Of a stretch of DNA of 64,000 bases, positions 7,289 through 15,582 are shown one piece after another. Location of the stretch: contig NZ_CAJQUM010000001.1 in the NCBI RefSeq assembly GCF_907163265.1, positions 3,162,001 through 3,226,000 on the forward strand. Direction: 5' to 3'. A program made the position numbers and the translations under genes. Positions within the stretch are counted from its first letter, which is position 1; the number at the start of each line of letters is the position of its first letter. The notes below the pieces were generated by a model. That model did no database searches, was not told the origin of the DNA, and saw only the letters and a list, made by a program, of their open reading frames with translations. The stretch is from Georgfuchsia toluolica (GTDB lineage Bacteria > Pseudomonadota > Gammaproteobacteria > Burkholderiales > Rhodocyclaceae).

Positions 7289-9469
7289 ATGAAGGTGAAA
7301 AGCTTAAAGGATATGGTTCAGGAAGTTGCCAAGCAGTATGAGGATACTGGGCATCGGTTTGGACTAAAGAAATTACGATTGAAGGAAGAAGGCCCCGTGA
7401 AATACGAATCAACATGGGCGACCTTGGAAAGGATTTGTGAAGATGCTGCCATAACAGCAGCCAACGTATCGGCGTCAGCGGCAATCGCCGAATCTAGGGA
7501 TGCGTGCTGGGGAATATTGTCTCCTACCGGCGAGGTAATTTGTTGCTCAACGGGCGTCATAGGGCATTTCCCGCTGCCAACGCTTCTTATCAAGTGGATG
7601 ACTGAGCATGACTACGAGATCGATCCGGGGATCCATCCCGGTGACATCTTCGAATGCAACAGTCCCATCGCCGGCGTGCACGCTAATGATATCTACGACA
7701 TCGTACCCATATTCTGGGAAAAGGAATTGGTGGGATGGACGTTTGGAAGTGCGCATACTTTGGATGTGGGGGCACTGTCTCCCGGCTCCCTGAATATGGC
7801 GTCTAGAGACATATTTACAGACGGCCTCATCATCACGGGTGAGAAAATTGGTGAACATGACACTCTGAAGAAAGAATATGAAATCAGAGTCAATCAGCTC
7901 ACCCGGATGGGGTTCTTCTGGCTACTGGACACAAGAGCGCGGGTTGCAGGTTGCCACATAGCTCGCCGAGGACTCCTTGAGCTAATTGAAAGGCATGGCA
8001 TTGAGTATTACAAGGAGGTCATCAAGGAATTCGTAGAAGACAGTCGAAGATACGCCACCGCAAGAATTAAGACACAGGCGGTTCCTGGCAGGATGCGGAG
8101 GAGGAGTTGCAAGGACATCAGTGCCGAAGGCAAAAGTACGATTACGAAAGACCAGGCCCGTAATTTCATCCTGCTCTCCGCTCTCGAGATGAATATAGAT
8201 GAAGATGCCAAGGTAAATATAAACTTTGAGGGAACAAGCAAGTGGATTCCGTTAGGTGTGAACGTTGGACTGCCTGGCGTACATGCGTTTCTGGCCTGCG
8301 TTTTCTGTAATGTAGTGGGCTTTGAATATCACAATACCGGTTCGTTCGGCGACTTGACGATTAAGGAGCCTCCCCCGGGTTCCTTCATGAATCCGTATCC
8401 GGTCAACCCGATTGCTCCCTATGGCAGTAGTTGGGCGGTTCTTTGGACATATATGTCAATGGGTTGCGAAGCCTTCAGTCGTTATTTCTTTTCGAGGGGA
8501 TATGTGGAAGAGGTATTGGCGGGTACGAGTCACATGCCCGGGATTGAAATAGGTGGCAAAAACCTCTCTGGCATATATACAACGGTTGTAAACGTTGAGC
8601 TGGTACCAGGAGGTATGGGCGCCAGGGGAGTTGCCGATGGCGAGAGTACAGCGTGGGGAGCGAACTATGCTGCCGCTGACATGGGTAACTGCGAAGGACT
8701 GGAAACCGTTACCTCGTTCGTTTGGCTTGCCCGAAAATTCGCTGTCGATGGTTCCGGCAAAGGGAAATACAGAGGGGGGCTGCATCTAGATTCTCTTTAT
8801 ATGATCTGGCCCGGAGAACAAGGCGAATGGACGCTTACCGACTGTGGTATCACCAATCGCGTTCCCCACAACAATACTATGTATGGAGCATATCCGCCGC
8901 CGGTTCTTAAGACAATGGTGGGCGATGGAGACGCTATCAAGAAACGCATCGATGAACGCAAAGATGTGATTCTCACCCGTGAAGACCCGAGGAAGCCTGG
9001 CATGGCGAAACTGGGAGAAGGCAATCATCGAGCCATAGAGGCGCCGATACTGGTTCCGGAAACTCTCAGCCGCTACAGCATCATCGAGGGAGACCACGGC
9101 GGGGGACCAGGCTTTGGGGATCCCCTGGAAAGAGATCCAGCTCTTGTCAAAGCTGACCTGGATATTGACTGTACTACTGCAGATACTGCCCGTGACATAT
9201 GGGGTGTTGTGGCGACCTTTGACAAAAAGGCGCGTGAATGGGTGGTTGACGATGCTGCCACGAAGCAGCGCAGAGCAGAAATACTTGCTGCCAGAAAGAA
9301 ACAGGGAGTTCCATTCAAGGCCTGGTGGAAGAAATCGAGGGAAAGAGTGGAGAGGAAAGACATGATTGAGCCAGTAAGACGCATGTTTTCCGAATCGATG
9401 GGACTGTCGCCAGCATATGCCCGAGAGGTCAGGGAGTTCTGGGGCTTAACCGAAGACTTTAACTATTAA
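7289..9469 (+). CDS. Acetone-carboxylase-like alpha subunit (hydantoinase B family), set 1
   Basis: About 726 residues, matching the ~85 kDa alpha subunit (AcxB) that holds the Mn carboxylation site. The metal ligands known for Xanthobacter acetone carboxylase (His150, Asp153, His175) are matched by GVHANDIYD and GSAHTLDVG, with the same +3 and +25 spacing (His131, Asp134, His156 here). Other family blocks are SPTGEVICCSTGVIGHFP, GYVEEVLAGTSHMPG, KGKYRGG and GGGPGFGDPLERDP. I chose ATG 7,289 because GGAGG lies five bases upstream. An ATG at 7,238, eight bases after the beta stop, would lengthen the protein by 17 residues but has no ribosome binding site, and a GTG at 7,274 is also possible. 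It should form an (alpha-beta-gamma) complex with its neighbours. Confidence 0.82.
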   Translation: MKVKSLKDMVQEVAKQYEDTGHRFGLKKLRLKEEGPVKYESTWATLERICEDAAITAANVSASAAIAESRDACWGILSPTGEVICCSTGVIGHFPLPTLLIKWMTEHDYEIDPGIHPGDIFECNSPIAGVHANDIYDIVPIFWEKELVGWTFGSAHTLDVGALSPGSLNMASRDIFTDGLIITGEKIGEHDTLKKEYEIRVNQLTRMGFFWLLDTRARVAGCHIARRGLLELIERHGIEYYKEVIKEFVEDSRRYATARIKTQAVPGRMRRRSCKDISAEGKSTITKDQARNFILLSALEMNIDEDAKVNINFEGTSKWIPLGVNVGLPGVHAFLACVFCNVVGFEYHNTGSFGDLTIKEPPPGSFMNPYPVNPIAPYGSSWAVLWTYMSMGCEAFSRYFFSRGYVEEVLAGTSHMPGIEIGGKNLSGIYTTVVNVELVPGGMGARGVADGESTAWGANYAAADMGNCEGLETVTSFVWLARKFAVDGSGKGKYRGGLHLDSLYMIWPGEQGEWTLTDCGITNRVPHNNTMYGAYPPPVLKTMVGDGDAIKKRIDERKDVILTREDPRKPGMAKLGEGNHRAIEAPILVPETLSRYSIIEGDHGGGPGFGDPLERDPALVKADLDIDCTTADTARDIWGVVATFDKKAREWVVDDAATKQRRAEILAARKKQGVPFKAWWKKSRERVERKDMIEPVRRMFSESMGLSPAYAREVREFWGLTEDFNY

Positions 9470-9484
9470 TAAGGAGGCATTGAG

Positions 9485-10057
9485 ATGTCTACTAGCTATG
9501 ACAAACGCGAGTTGAAACTGCTGATCGATGGCCAATTGCCATTTGAGAGAGTTCAAGAAATCATCAAGGATCCGAAAGATACGGATAGGTTTCAAAAATC
9601 GATGGAGGTTTATGAAGAGAGAGTGGCTTTTAAAGAGCGAATCCTGCTTCCTTTAACGCCATGTCTATTCATAGTGCAAGACGGAACGGATTACGTAGTC
9701 AAATGTCGGTGCGGACATGGGTTCGGAGATTTCAGGGTTAATTGGAAATTGCATTCTCTGGTTTACGTCAGAGATACCGCAGAGACCTTGGAACAAGTGT
9801 ACCCAGGCGTACAGGTACCGGACCCCGATTATTGCGAGATTAGAGAGTATTACTGTCCGGAGTGCGCTGCGCTATTAGAGGTGGAGTCGCTGCCGCCAGG
9901 CATGCCCGCTGATTTCGAATTTCTTCCCGACCTCGATACCTTCTATCGGAAATGGCTGAATGATCCGCTTCCAACGAAGGTGGAATTTGTCGACAAGACT
10001 AGTGAAGTTATCCGCCAATGGGTTAGTGAGATTACGCCAGCAAGAAAAGGGGCGTAA
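9485..10057 (+). CDS. Acetone-carboxylase-like gamma subunit, set 1
   Basis: 190 residues, close to the ~20 kDa gamma subunit (AcxC) specific to acetone carboxylases. Four cysteines form a probable zinc site: KCRCGHGFGDF (Cys74, Cys76) and YYCPEC (Cys124, Cys127). The block FGDFRVNWKLHS is shared with the set 2 gamma subunit. Presence of this subunit separates the cluster from ordinary hydantoinases and from acetophenone carboxylase. GGAGG sits 8 bases before the ATG and 12 bases after the alpha stop, so translation is probably coupled. Confidence 0.85.
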   Translation: MSTSYDKRELKLLIDGQLPFERVQEIIKDPKDTDRFQKSMEVYEERVAFKERILLPLTPCLFIVQDGTDYVVKCRCGHGFGDFRVNWKLHSLVYVRDTAETLEQVYPGVQVPDPDYCEIREYYCPECAALLEVESLPPGMPADFEFLPDLDTFYRKWLNDPLPTKVEFVDKTSEVIRQWVSEITPARKGA

Positions 10058-10102
10058 GACGTAACCAAGAGGCGAGTAATAACAGAGTTAGAGTTCGAAT
10101 CA

Positions 10103-10124
10103 CCCCATCAGGGCACTGATGGGG
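10103..10124 (+). terminator. Intercistronic hairpin after gamma subunit gene
   Basis: CCCCATCAG and CTGATGGGG form a perfect 9-base-pair stem around a GGCA loop, 46 bases after the gamma stop and just before the SDR ribosome binding site. There is no following run of T, so it is more likely an mRNA stabiliser, attenuator or partial terminator between the carboxylase genes and the downstream half of the cluster. Confidence 0.6.
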
Positions 10125-10144
10125 AATTTGTCAGGAGGAAGAAA

Positions 10145-10954
10145 ATGAGGTTAAAGGGAAAGGTTGCAATAGTGACCGGGGGTGCTCAGGGCATTGGGCG
10201 TGCCATATCGACTATGTTTGCCAGAGAAGGAGCAAAGGTGGTCATCGTTGACATGGACCCATCTCAGTCAGCAGAGACCGTTGATATCATCAGGAAAGCT
10301 GGCGGCGACAGCTTTTTTGTTATTGCCGATGTCAGCAAGTCGGCGCAGGTCAAAAATGCGGTTGCGGCTACGATTGAGAAATACCAAAAGCTGGATATTC
10401 TGGTCAATAACGCCGGGGTTTTTGAGGTAGGCACAGTCGAGGACATGTCCGAGGAAGATTGGGATCATGAAATCGCCGTCGATCTGAAGAGCGTGTTCCT
10501 GTGCTCAAAATATGCCATTCCTGAGATCAGAAAGAATGGTGGCGGCTCCATTATTAACTTCACCTCCTGCGTGGGTATTTTGCCTAATCCTAACAATGCA
10601 GCTTACGTTGCCGCCAAGGGGGCACTGATCCCGCTAACCAAGGAGATGGCGATCGACTTCGGACCGGACAACATCCGCGTCAACTGCATCGCCCCCGGGC
10701 TCCACATGACGCGCTTGATGGAAAAGTTCATGGAACCCGATCCTGTGGGCATCCGCCAAGCCTGCATCGATCTTGTCCCGCTGCGCCGCTTGGGGACAGC
10801 CGACGATATTGCCTATGCCTGCCTCTATCTGGCAAGCGACGAGTCGTCCTACGTCTCGGGAGCCATGTTTTCGATCGATGGTGGTTTAACGACTCATTTC
10901 CAGCCGATAGTGGGAGCAACCAGCAATGCGAACATCCGCAAGGGTGAAACTTGA
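10145..10954 (+). CDS. Short-chain dehydrogenase/reductase (SDR)
   Basis: 269 residues, classical SDR. NAD(P) binding is shown by VTGGAQGIGRAI (TGxxxGxG) and DILVNNAGVF; the catalytic Tyr-Lys pair is in AAYVAAKGAL, with Ser in NFTSCVG. An acidic residue after strand beta2 (VIVDMD) favours NAD(H). It would interconvert an alcohol and a ketone. AGGAGG precedes the ATG. In the context of a ketone carboxylase it could supply the ketone from a secondary alcohol, or reduce a beta-keto acid product. By hand count, G+C rises from 25 of 60 bases at 10,501-10,560 to 40 of 60 at 10,741-10,800, a break inside the gene. Confidence 0.9.
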   Translation: MRLKGKVAIVTGGAQGIGRAISTMFAREGAKVVIVDMDPSQSAETVDIIRKAGGDSFFVIADVSKSAQVKNAVAATIEKYQKLDILVNNAGVFEVGTVEDMSEEDWDHEIAVDLKSVFLCSKYAIPEIRKNGGGSIINFTSCVGILPNPNNAAYVAAKGALIPLTKEMAIDFGPDNIRVNCIAPGLHMTRLMEKFMEPDPVGIRQACIDLVPLRRLGTADDIAYACLYLASDESSYVSGAMFSIDGGLTTHFQPIVGATSNANIRKGET

Positions 10955-10977
10955 ACTAGAGTGGGAGAAAGAAAAAA

Positions 10978-11754
10978 ATGAAAATTTGGTATCAGTCGGG
11001 AGCTAGTCTGGGCATTGATCCGGCGTGGGACGAGTACGAGCAGACGCTGAAGACCTACCTGAATCAGGTCGCACGGCCGGGGACTCAAGTAGATGTCCAT
11101 GGCGTCGAGTTGTTCAGCCACAGCGACGACAAGTATCGCTTCGAGGAATTCTTCCATGACGGTCAGATCGTGCAAAACGCGATCAGGGCAGAGCGCGAAG
11201 GCTACGATGCCTTCTGCGTCGGTTGCGCGCGCGACCCCGCTGGCATCTCGCTGCGTGAGGTTGTCGACATTCCTGTTTCCAATTTGCTCGAGACTAGCAT
11301 GCACATGGCCTGCCTGCTATCGCCTAACTTCTCGCTGCTCGCCCACGGTCAGCCACTGCTGCGGCGTCAGATCGAACTGGTGAAGCGCTACGGCTTGAGC
11401 GAGCGCTTCATCGAGTGCAACAGCTTCGAGGTCACGCTCGACGAATTGCAGGGCGGCTTTAGCGATCCCAAGGTGATCATGGATCCCGCCATGGGCGTGG
11501 CGGAGGAAGCGAAGCGCAAAGGCGTCTGCATGTTCGTCAATGCCTGCGGTTGCCTCAACGCGGTCATGGGCAAGTATTGCTTGCGCGAGTTGGGCGGCAT
11601 TCCCGTGCTTGATGGCGCCGCGCTGTCGATCAAAATGGTGGAGATGCTCGTCGACCTGAAGGCAATTGGCGTTGGCCGCAGCAAGCTCGGCGCTTTCACA
11701 CCCGTGCCTAAGGACATACTCGCCTCGGTGATGAAGTTGTACGGTGTTGTATAA
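10978..11754 (+). CDS. Asp/Glu racemase superfamily protein (hydantoin racemase-like)
   Basis: 258 residues. The superfamily uses two cysteines placed in pseudo-symmetric positions, seen here in VGCARDPAGISLREVVDIPV and in FVNACGCLNAV. The layout LREVVDIPVSNLLETSMHMA resembles hydantoin racemases, while other members (arylmalonate decarboxylase, maleate isomerase) use a related site for decarboxylation or isomerisation. It starts 23 bases after the SDR gene with a GGGAG site and lies upstream of a glycyl radical enzyme gene. Its G+C is clearly higher than that of the neighbouring carboxylase and glycyl radical genes. The reaction cannot be named; epimerisation or decarboxylation of a pathway acid is plausible. 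Confidence 0.7.
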   Translation: MKIWYQSGASLGIDPAWDEYEQTLKTYLNQVARPGTQVDVHGVELFSHSDDKYRFEEFFHDGQIVQNAIRAEREGYDAFCVGCARDPAGISLREVVDIPVSNLLETSMHMACLLSPNFSLLAHGQPLLRRQIELVKRYGLSERFIECNSFEVTLDELQGGFSDPKVIMDPAMGVAEEAKRKGVCMFVNACGCLNAVMGKYCLRELGGIPVLDGAALSIKMVEMLVDLKAIGVGRSKLGAFTPVPKDILASVMKLYGVV

Positions 11755-11852
11755 GATCACCGGATATTTGAATGGCCCTCTTACCTAAATGGAACCTTCG
11801 AGTGCCTTAATAAGTCTACACATTAGTAAGATTTTTAATAGGAGCCCCAACC

Positions 11853-14405
11853 ATGTTAAGCCAAGAAAACGTAATTTCAGCTCAGCGGCAAAAGATGAAA
11901 ATTCCTGAGAAGGCATATACAACAGCGCAAGAACAAAGAATAGCGCGGAAGGCCATCGTTAATGACGAGCCAAAAATTGCCGAATCCAGACTTGAGAGAA
12001 TGCTGCACGGCTTTCTCGATGTGCCTCCACGGGTCTCCGTTGATAGGGCGCGCCTGTTTACAGAATCATTTAAGCAGACAGAGGGCATGATGATCGATGT
12101 CAGGGCTGCGAAGGCTCTGGCGAACATAACCGGCAAAATCGATATTGCCATTGGGGCCGATGAGTTGATCGTTGGTCATTGTGCCGGCGGCAGCCCAGGA
12201 CGCCGGTATGGTCTTCTATATCCGGAGATTCAAGCAAGTTGGTTCAAAAGCATAAGGGAACTTCCTAGCCGAAATGCGGGGGCGTTCAGCGTCACAGATG
12301 AGGACGTTAGAGTCATTGAAGAGGAAATTCTGCCGTACTGGAATGGCAAAACACTATGGGAAGCCTATTCCAACCTATTACCCGAGAACGTGGCGCATAC
12401 TTTCTTCATGCCGAACAGCACTTCCACGCGCGGTGTGATCGATGATATGTCGACTATCAAGGCGATGGCGGACTGGATCCCGGATTACACCAAGGTGATC
12501 AAGAAGGGATATAACGGCATCAAGAGGGAAGCGGAAGAAAGACTCGCCGCGATGGATCCCTTTGACCCCAAGAACACCTTCGATAAAAGGGCTTTTTTGC
12601 AGGCGGTGGTCATCTGTTGCGACGCTATGATTACCTTTGGCAAGCGTTATGCCGAACTGGCAACCAATATGGCCAGGAAGGAAAATAACCCACAGAGGAA
12701 AAGCGAACTGCTGGAAATAGCCCAAGTATGCGCATGGGTACCAGGAAATCCGGCCAGGACATTCCGCGAGGCGCTACAGAGCTTGTGGTTCACCCGTTGT
12801 GGCATTTGTTTTGAGCAAGAGGGTGCTGGAATAGGCAACGGCAGAATAGACCAATATCTCTATCCCTACTACGAAGCCGATATAAAAGCCGGCAGAATTA
12901 CCAAGGAAAGCGCAATGGAATTGCTCCAGTGCGTGTGGCTAAACATGGCCCAGTACAAGCGGTTGCGCATCGGTGGCACGGTAGGCAGCTTTGAGGGGTA
13001 TCCTCATTTTGAGCAGACCACCGTCGGTGGTCAGACGCGAGATGGCCGCGACGCTACCAATGAACTGTCTTACCTGGTTCTGCAATCGAAGATCGACTGG
13101 CCGCTCGACACGCCTGACCTTATGGTAAGAATCCATAGCCGGACGCCCCAAGCGTTCCTAATGAAGGCCTGCGAGTGCGTGAAACAAGGGACAGGTTTTC
13201 CCAAGTTCGAAAATGATGAAGAGATCGTCCCGAATATCATCGCCAAATCTGGGGTGACACGCGAGGAAGCCCTGGATTACGCCGGGTCAGGTTGCGTCGA
13301 AGCCAGGCTACCAAATCTGGATATTTTCTCGGGACTGGAGGCGCTGACGAATCTTCCGACGGCCGTCGTGATGGCTTTGAAGGATGGCAAGATCAAACTG
13401 GCTCGTGAACAGCAGGAAGAACGACTTGGAGTCAGGACGGGTATCGCAAGCGAATTTGCCAACTTTAACGATGTGATGCATGCCTTTCGCATGCAGGCCC
13501 AGCACCTCATCAAACTACTGTTGACAAAGCAATCGATATTGGAAACCGTGAAGCAGCAGCAGCGTCCAATGGCATCGCCACTCATCTCGTCTCTGAATGA
13601 CCTGCTCATGGACCAGTGCGTCGATATCCATTCCAACAGGGTAAAAGGCGGGATCAGAGCTGGCGGCAAATTAAATTTTGTGGGCTTTGGAACTGCGGTG
13701 GATTCGTTGATAGCTATCAAGAAACTCGTCTATGACGATAAGACTGTGGCGATTGATGAGTTGGTGGCGGCGATTGATACCAACTTCGAGGGCAAGGAGG
13801 CGCTCAGGCAAATGTGTCTGAATGCCCCAAAATACGGCAACAACGATTCCTACGCTGATTCGATTGCCCATGATGTCGAGGGCCTCCTGCTTTCGATCAT
13901 CAATGGGTATACAGACACTTTTGGGCTTAGGCATGACGTGGTTTTTGTCCCGGTGTCCTCCAATGTTTCGCTTGGGTCCGCACTTGGCGCAACACCGGAC
14001 GGAAGAAAGGCGAAGGACCCGGTGTCCAATGGCATGGGGCCGTCACAAGGATGCGATGTTAATGGACCGACAGCGGTGTTGCTGTCCGCCGCCGCCGCCA
14101 GAAACACGCTGGGTGAGGGGCAAGGAGCGAAATTGTTGAACGTCAGGCTGAGTCCGCAAGCCGTTGCTGGAGAAGAAGGAACAAGAACCCTGGCGGCATT
14201 CATAAGGACTTGGTGCGACCTTAAACTCTGGCATATCCAGTTTAACGTAATCAATACCGAGACTCTCATCGAGGCACAGAAAAACCCGGAGAAATATCGT
14301 GATCTCTTGGTAAGGGTTTCCGGATACAGCGCGTACTTCGTTGATCTTTCTCCTGGTCTTCAGAATGAAATCATTGGTAGAACTGAACATCACTACGCAT
14401 GTTAG
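11853..14405 (+). CDS. Glycyl radical enzyme of unassigned specificity (PFL2/CutC/HpdB-type)
   Basis: 850 residues, the size of choline TMA-lyase, glycerol dehydratase and arylacetate decarboxylase types. The C-terminal glycyl radical motif RVSGYSAYFVDL places the radical Gly at 824, 26 residues from the end. The thiyl Cys is Cys481 in AGSGCVEARLPN; the Glu two residues later (Glu483) is the general base or acid seen in eliminases and decarboxylases, and argues against benzylsuccinate synthase or true pyruvate formate-lyase. The segment after it, GLEALTNLPTAVVMALKDG, is family-like. AGGAG lies 8 bases before the ATG. The activase gene follows 18 bases downstream. The enzyme needs anoxic conditions. 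Whether it is a lyase, dehydratase or decarboxylase is open. Confidence 0.88.
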   Translation: MLSQENVISAQRQKMKIPEKAYTTAQEQRIARKAIVNDEPKIAESRLERMLHGFLDVPPRVSVDRARLFTESFKQTEGMMIDVRAAKALANITGKIDIAIGADELIVGHCAGGSPGRRYGLLYPEIQASWFKSIRELPSRNAGAFSVTDEDVRVIEEEILPYWNGKTLWEAYSNLLPENVAHTFFMPNSTSTRGVIDDMSTIKAMADWIPDYTKVIKKGYNGIKREAEERLAAMDPFDPKNTFDKRAFLQAVVICCDAMITFGKRYAELATNMARKENNPQRKSELLEIAQVCAWVPGNPARTFREALQSLWFTRCGICFEQEGAGIGNGRIDQYLYPYYEADIKAGRITKESAMELLQCVWLNMAQYKRLRIGGTVGSFEGYPHFEQTTVGGQTRDGRDATNELSYLVLQSKIDWPLDTPDLMVRIHSRTPQAFLMKACECVKQGTGFPKFENDEEIVPNIIAKSGVTREEALDYAGSGCVEARLPNLDIFSGLEALTNLPTAVVMALKDGKIKLAREQQEERLGVRTGIASEFANFNDVMHAFRMQAQHLIKLLLTKQSILETVKQQQRPMASPLISSLNDLLMDQCVDIHSNRVKGGIRAGGKLNFVGFGTAVDSLIAIKKLVYDDKTVAIDELVAAIDTNFEGKEALRQMCLNAPKYGNNDSYADSIAHDVEGLLLSIINGYTDTFGLRHDVVFVPVSSNVSLGSALGATPDGRKAKDPVSNGMGPSQGCDVNGPTAVLLSAAAARNTLGEGQGAKLLNVRLSPQAVAGEEGTRTLAAFIRTWCDLKLWHIQFNVINTETLIEAQKNPEKYRDLLVRVSGYSAYFVDLSPGLQNEIIGRTEHHYAC

Positions 14406-14423
14406 GCGATTCTGCATATCTCC

Positions 14424-15359
14424 ATGACCAAAAGAACAGCTAAACAAGGGTTGATTTTCAACATACAAAGATTTTCGGTTCATGATGGTCCGGGACTTCG
14501 CGACTTGGTATTCATGAAGGGATGCCCTTTGCGGTGCCAATGCTGCTCCAATCCAGAATCACAGAATGTTCGTCCCGAGATTGCATATAGCATAGAAAGA
14601 TGCATCGGATGCGGACGGTGTCTGGAAGTATGTCCGACCAACGCAATCACAATGCAAGCCGATGGGAAAGTGAAGATCGACATGCAGGCATGCACTAATT
14701 GCGGTGAATGCGTTCGTGTTTGTCCCCCTCGCGCGATAAGGATGTTTGGCGAACAACACACGGTAGATAACGTTGTACGAATGGTGGAAGAGGATGGGGT
14801 GTTCTACTCGAGGTCAGGCGGGGGGATAACTGTCAGTGGCGGAGAGCCGCTATTCCAAAGCAAATTCGTCAGTGAGTTGCTAAGAACCTGTCGTGAGCGC
14901 GGTATTAACACGGCCGTGGAAACCAGCGGCTATGCCAAATGGGACGACGTGGAAAAAGTCTGTGCTTATGCCGACTTGATCATGTATGACATTAAGCACA
15001 TTGATCCGAAGAAACATAAGGCTTTTACTGGAGTCACCAATAAACTCATCTTGGAAAACATCAAGAAAATTTCTTGTCGTTTTCCATCAACCCCAATTAT
15101 TGCCCGCACTGTGATAGTTCCGGGATTCACAGACTCGGAAGACAATATCAAGGGAATAGTGGAATTTCTGAGAGAGATAACCAGCCTGAAGCAATATGTG
15201 CTATTGCCATACCATGGTTTTGGCGAGCCCAAGTATTGTCAGCTAGGCCGAAGTTATCCGTTAACTAAGCTGGTTCCGCCCAGCGAGGAACGCATGGAAG
15301 CTCTAATGAAAATCGTGCGTGAATCCTCTATTGGTAAGAGTGAGCGAGCCACGCCATAA
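14424..15359 (+). CDS. Glycyl-radical enzyme activating enzyme (radical SAM)
   Basis: 311 residues. The radical SAM cluster motif is MKGCPLRCQCCSNPE (CxxxCxxC, with one extra Cys). It is followed by a ferredoxin-like insert with two 4Fe-4S motifs, CIGCGRCLEVCP and CTNCGECVRVCP, typical of activases for non-PFL glycyl radical enzymes. SGGEPLFQ is the SAM-binding GGE motif. It should abstract the H from Gly824 of the preceding enzyme. No strong ribosome binding site is visible, and the 18-base gap suggests coupling. The start is locally very AT-rich (20 G/C in the first 60 bases). Confidence 0.93.
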   Translation: MTKRTAKQGLIFNIQRFSVHDGPGLRDLVFMKGCPLRCQCCSNPESQNVRPEIAYSIERCIGCGRCLEVCPTNAITMQADGKVKIDMQACTNCGECVRVCPPRAIRMFGEQHTVDNVVRMVEEDGVFYSRSGGGITVSGGEPLFQSKFVSELLRTCRERGINTAVETSGYAKWDDVEKVCAYADLIMYDIKHIDPKKHKAFTGVTNKLILENIKKISCRFPSTPIIARTVIVPGFTDSEDNIKGIVEFLREITSLKQYVLLPYHGFGEPKYCQLGRSYPLTKLVPPSEERMEALMKIVRESSIGKSERATP

Positions 15360-15411
15360 GCAGCGTTTGTTAAAGCCTTTTGATTGCCACGTCAACATAG
15401 ATGTTCATTAA

Positions 15412-15441
15412 ATAAACACGTTTGTTGATACTGTGGTATCA
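15412..15441 (+). promoter_or_regulatory. Operator-like palindromes upstream of enoyl-CoA hydratase
   Basis: ATAAACACGTTTGTTGAT (15,412-15,429) matches 14 of 18 positions of the motif repeated around tetR2 (TTCAACACGTTAGTTGAA form). It overlaps a perfect inverted repeat TGATAC-TGTG-GTATCA (15,426-15,441). The position, about 150 bases before the ATG, and the sequence suit a TetR-type operator. The 15,360-15,582 interval otherwise shows no gene. Confidence 0.4.
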
Positions 15442-15582
15442 TAAATAACGGCGTTCATAGAGCCGACGGATATCGGACCGTTTTGCAGCCAGCAGCACTG
15501 ATGGCAGGTGGCAGGGTGACAAAGCCTTAGTGCACTTAAACGGGACGGTGATAGGACACAACTGGGATTGGAGAGAATTGAG

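Noticed and set aside
5077-9469. Calling the first two carboxylase genes N-methylhydantoinase/5-oxoprolinase HyuA and HyuB
   Set aside because: A gamma subunit with four Cys follows directly and the alpha subunit keeps the acetone carboxylase metal triad with exact spacing.
15421-15445. FNR/ANR-like box (TTGAT...ATCAT) before the enoyl-CoA hydratase gene
   Set aside because: The half-sites are 8 bases apart instead of 4, so it does not fit the FNR consensus; it is kept only as an unassigned palindrome.
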